Origin: Allacma fusca
Taxonomy: Eukaryota > Arthropoda > Collembola > Symphypleona > Sminthuridae
Assembly: GCA_947179485.1 (NCBI GenBank)
Contig: OX359247.1
Coordinates: 63,973,001 to 64,037,000 of the forward strand
DNA length: 64,000 bases
Direction of reading: 5' to 3'
The translations under genes were made by a program, and so were the position numbers. Positions 60,538 to 64,000 of this stretch are shown here, piece by piece (the stretch's first letter is position 1; each line of letters starts with the position of its first letter). Under the pieces are notes generated by a model. That model saw only the letters and a list, made by a program, of their open reading frames with translations, ran no database searches and was not told the DNA's origin.

Positions 60538-63044
60538 CTCTTTACCTTTCACTGGGCTATTTCTGGCCAAATCATTTTTAATGATTGAAACCCTCAACGG
60601 AACATGAAATTCTGAATGGTATTTAGAATTTAGCAAAAACATTCTCTGGAAGGTACCCCTTCAGATGATTGACACAATATGCGACACTAATTAACTACCA
60701 GTGGAGCCCACCTTGTTCTACGAACGGTCCTAAAAGTAAGGCAAAAGAATCACACACTTGATTTTCATTTACATACGTACGTATGTCGCTGAACTCTCCC
60801 TTCTCCATTGTCCATCCTAAGAGGTCTCTAACGATCTTAACCCCGGCACCCCCTCCCCCCACCATTTTATCTTACCTCTTGAATTCCTCTATCCCTAACA
60901 TCCCCATAGAGAGCAAGCATCTAAGGGAAATTCAGCCTCGAATACAAAATTGAGGAAGATATTGAAAAACGAGAATTTTTGAAGTAAAATTTTCTCTTGA
61001 ACGATCTGGCGTGCTGTTCTTAATGTGCTTAATCATTGAGTTTGTAGCGAATTTCAATGTGGATTTATTATTTATATAAGAATAGTTTTGTTTTGAAATA
61101 AACAGTTAATAAAATTGCAAATAAGCGCAGCCTCGATTCATATTATTGACCTAATCACCTACATAGGTCAATGAAACAAATTTATGAACTCTGGAAAATG
61201 ATTTTCTAAACATTTATTACCTATTTTCTTATGCGGTTAATAATTAAAATAAACATTCAATTCTTATTTATGTTTCCCAAAACAGTGGATTTGTTAATGA
61301 CGTTCATGCTCCTAAATTTAAATATACTCATTTTAAGAACATCAACACACAGCAAGCACACCACAGGACAAAAGACAAATATGCCATTGGAATAGTCTAC
61401 ACTGTCCATCTTGATAAGTATTAAAAATCGCAACGTCTTCAAGGATGAAATCAAAAATAATATGAGAGATGAGCATTTGACTCATCTCTCACCTACAGTA
61501 ATATTATTTGATCCCGAGCTCTCCCACACCTTGCGATTAACCCCATAAGCACTATAATTACTTAACAGCTTCCATGTAGTACTACACATGTAGCGCTTAT
61601 GCTCGCTTAGGAAAAAGGCTTTGTTAGTTACAGTCATGTATGCATAAGACGATAGGTATCTCATGAGGAAGAGGTATAGCCTAGTACAATCCAACTACAA
61701 TAATTATTACTGTAATCCAAAATTGAATCATTTTGTGGCCACATATTGAAGGGGCTATAGCCCAAAACAATATAATCTTGCAAATGTACTATGCTCTCTC
61801 GCTATTAGATCACACGTAATACCTCCAGAAGTTGGCATTTCTGTAATTGGGAGTAGTAGTTGTGTAATTATAAGGAAAAAATATCATTATGGCATGGAAA
61901 AGTGCCCATATTGTGAAAGTGCTCTTATAAAACAGTTTATTTATTATATGCAAAATGTACTGTATTTGTTCCTCTGTTCTGTTTAAGTTTGGTTCCTTTT
62001 TATAACAGCGCCGCGTCCTTATAATACACTACGCATGTCCGAGTGTGCCTGTGTCCATAGTTAGTGACAACCAAGGTTGTGAAAATGAAAATGTCCTGCA
62101 TTATAAGGCTACACAGGTTAAAATGCCCATTAGATGCCTTGTTTTGGAAATGTCTGACATTTTCATAAAACCATTAGGTCATCACAACAGTATCATTTTG
62201 AAAAATTTATTCCATGATCATGATTGGAAATTTTCGAATTCCCTTTTAAAGAAAAATGTCTTGTTCATCTTCGTTAATTTGACCACCGACATTTGCATTT
62301 TTCCAACTAGGGTGACAACTCCAGCTAAAGATTTCAACTAAACTTTCCATAACAGAGAAATATATAAAACATGGGCTATTCTTGCGTTGACTTTGGTTGA
62401 AATCAGTTCATTAATTTGATCTTACGAAGGTATTGCATGGGATTGTTATGCAAGTACATATTAGCGTGCAGATGGTCATTCTTGCAAAACTGACAGGATT
62501 TTACCTAACGTAAGTAGGATCAGGATCGAGGGTAGGATTCAGATTTGGAAGGCGTATGTGTATTTCATGCCAGTTTGTACCTACTATATAGTATGCCAAA
62601 TAAATCCCATGAACAAACGAATTTCTACACCATTTCAATGAAAACTTGATGAAAGTACATACAGTAGCCATTGTTTAATATTTGTATTTTTTAACCAATA
62701 TGAGCTGCCAATCACGACCGCCCCCGACTGTGTAACTTCGCTTAACCTTGATTTTGGTTTGTGAAACGTGTTCACTGATTGTGAGCACACAATGTCTATA
62801 ATTGACCCAATAATTATTTTATTCAAGAGTTTTCATTTTGAATATTTAAACTACTGGAAATAAGGGCGGGTCAAACTAATGAATTTTTTTTTGATTTTTA
62901 ATATATGGGGTTATTGATACTATCTATTTGATATAATGCACAATTGACTGTAAACAAAATGTACACCCGCAGCACTAAATGAATAGACCATTGCTAAAAT
63001 ATTCTGCAATAACGATTCAGAGGTAACATAAACAAATCAAGCTG
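60538..63044. other. Intergenic region between the IR and the protease homologue
   Basis: The IR 3' UTR comes first, with two AATAAA hexamers at 61097-61102 and 61108-61113. After that the sequence is AT-rich with no recognisable exon on either strand. The flanking genes converge here. Confidence 0.45.
61097..61113 (+). promoter_or_regulatory. Candidate polyadenylation signals of the IR gene
   Basis: Two AATAAA hexamers 11 bp apart lie about 560 bp after the receptor stop codon. Confidence 0.45.
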
Positions 63045-64000
63045 TTAGAACTTGTAGTAAGTCCGGCATTTAGTTCTGCCCGCATCTATAGTTGTATTCA
63101 ACCAAGCTCTATCTAACTTTGTTGTAGCAAAGAAATTGGAGTTTCCAGAACCACAGGCACCAGTAACATCAATAGCAATGCCATATGCAAACATGCGATT
63201 ATTTTGGGTGCAAACTAACGGGGCCCCTTCGTCTCCCTACAAAATTATAAAAGTGCCAAAAATGGAAAACACGTCATAACTGCAATACACAAAATTTATT
63301 ATTATGACAATTAAAATAAAAGAATACCCAAATGTACCTGACAAGTTGCAGATGAGGTGCATATAATACTTTTATCGGATGGGCTACAGCCAGTTACCAT
63401 AGACGGAAACTTTTGTGAGATTGTCCCAAAATTCGTATCGCCCCAACCACCAAACCTGCATGATCCTGAAATTGATGCATCCATCTTAGGAATTTGAATG
63501 TTACTCACAAATTTATTAAAACGGAAGGCTTCGCTTAGATGTAGAATCCCCAGATTGTTTATTTGGCTGGAATAGAAATTAAATTTAGTTGGTTAATAAT
63601 GAGCAATTATTATTGTATTTAATAAGATTTAATTTATTAAAAAATTAATCGTAACTTAAAAATTAACTTAAATAATTTAGCACAATAAAATGGATGCAGC
63701 TATAGCGTAGTCTCTCTATACGAAACTCCATAATCTCTATCGGAGCAGAAATAATTGAACGCAATCTTAATTTTTCGATTGGAGCAAGGAGCATACAATT
63801 ACAAGTTTTCAATTTTGCTCCGTTAAGGTGTTTTCATACTCACTATCAGAGTGCACTGTACCACTACCTTGTTAACGTCTAGAACATACCCATTGTAGTT
63901 TGGATGGACGCCACCAGAGCAAGGTTGTCTATACTGACGAGTGTTTTCAAAAACTTTGAGGTTATGAGACCCAGCCCCGATGCGAACATTCCTCTTGTCA
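63045..64000 (-). CDS. Trypsin-fold serine protease homologue, likely inactive (partial)
   Basis: Minus-strand exons 64000-63890 (continuing beyond the window), 63566-63338 and 63236-63045 join in phase and end with a stop. The sequence follows the S1 chymotrypsin fold: VRIGAGSHNL, HPNYNG, then INNLGILHLSEAFRF, CRFGGWG, CTSSATCQGDEGAPLVC and a C-terminal TTKLDRAWLNTTI helix region. In active enzymes the middle motif reads N-D-I-A-L-L and supplies the catalytic Asp; here that position is Asn. The nucleophile motif GDSGGP reads GDEGAP, so the catalytic Ser is Glu. Two of three triad residues are therefore replaced, and the His region lies outside the window. Such homologues often act as regulators or binding proteins in arthropod immunity, but no role is visible here. 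Confidence 0.85.
63690..63861. mobile_element. Possible short MITE in the protease homologue intron
   Basis: Left sequence AGCGTAGTCTCTCTATACG and right sequence AGAGTGCACTGTA resemble the ends of the pogo-like MITE family of this window, and inner words (CTCTATCGGAGCA and its approximate complement) pair weakly. Exact boundaries and target duplication are uncertain. Confidence 0.3.

Noticed and set aside
1..64000. CRISPR arrays, rRNA genes, bacterial operons or viral genes
   Set aside because: None seen. Tandem repeats here have no spacer structure, and coding signals are spliced eukaryotic genes.

Overview
The window is eukaryotic and animal. Genes are split by phase-consistent GT-AG introns, the DNA is AT-rich, and the families present (NOX5, a long-chain acyl-CoA synthetase, an NPC2/ML protein, an intronless divergent ionotropic receptor, a trypsin-fold protein) fit an arthropod. 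A non-dipteran hexapod such as a springtail is possible, but that is a guess. All exon models were built by hand from reading frame, splice signals and remembered family motifs, so edges may be off by a few bases.

Layout. About 1-14.4 kb is a graveyard of transposons and gene fragments. It holds an SPF45/RBM17 splicing-factor pseudogene on the minus strand (1555-3325) with three in-frame stops and a MITE inside a coding exon, one orphan ELMO-like exon (about 10544-10668), and many nested non-autonomous hAT-type elements. Most of these have a short inverted terminal repeat, an 8-bp target duplication and a private short word repeated near both ends. From 14466 to 20673 (+) lie the six C-terminal exons of a long-chain acyl-CoA synthetase. 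The N-terminal half is not visible. Its introns hold hAT elements right at splice sites, one of them carrying two further transposons.

From 22137 to about 37.7 kb, and probably 48099 (minus), is NADPH oxidase 5. About 19 exons join in phase and cover the EF-hand region, heme-binding membrane core, FAD domain and NADPH domain. Its introns carry at least two clean hAT elements, another inverted-repeat element, a pogo-like MITE and several tandem repeats.

From 52034 to 53902 (minus) is a candidate secreted cysteine-rich peptide gene. From 55409 to 56005 (+) is a two-exon NPC2/ML-domain lipid carrier, followed at 58384-60537 (+) by a single-exon divergent ionotropic receptor. The carrier and receptor together suggest a chemosensory neighbourhood. 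At the right edge (63045 to beyond 64000, minus) is a trypsin-fold protein whose catalytic Ser and Asp are both replaced, so it is probably a non-catalytic serine protease homologue.

No bacterial-type operons, CRISPR arrays, rRNA or convincing tRNA genes were seen. The most unusual material is the nested hAT/MITE landscape and its placement at exon borders.
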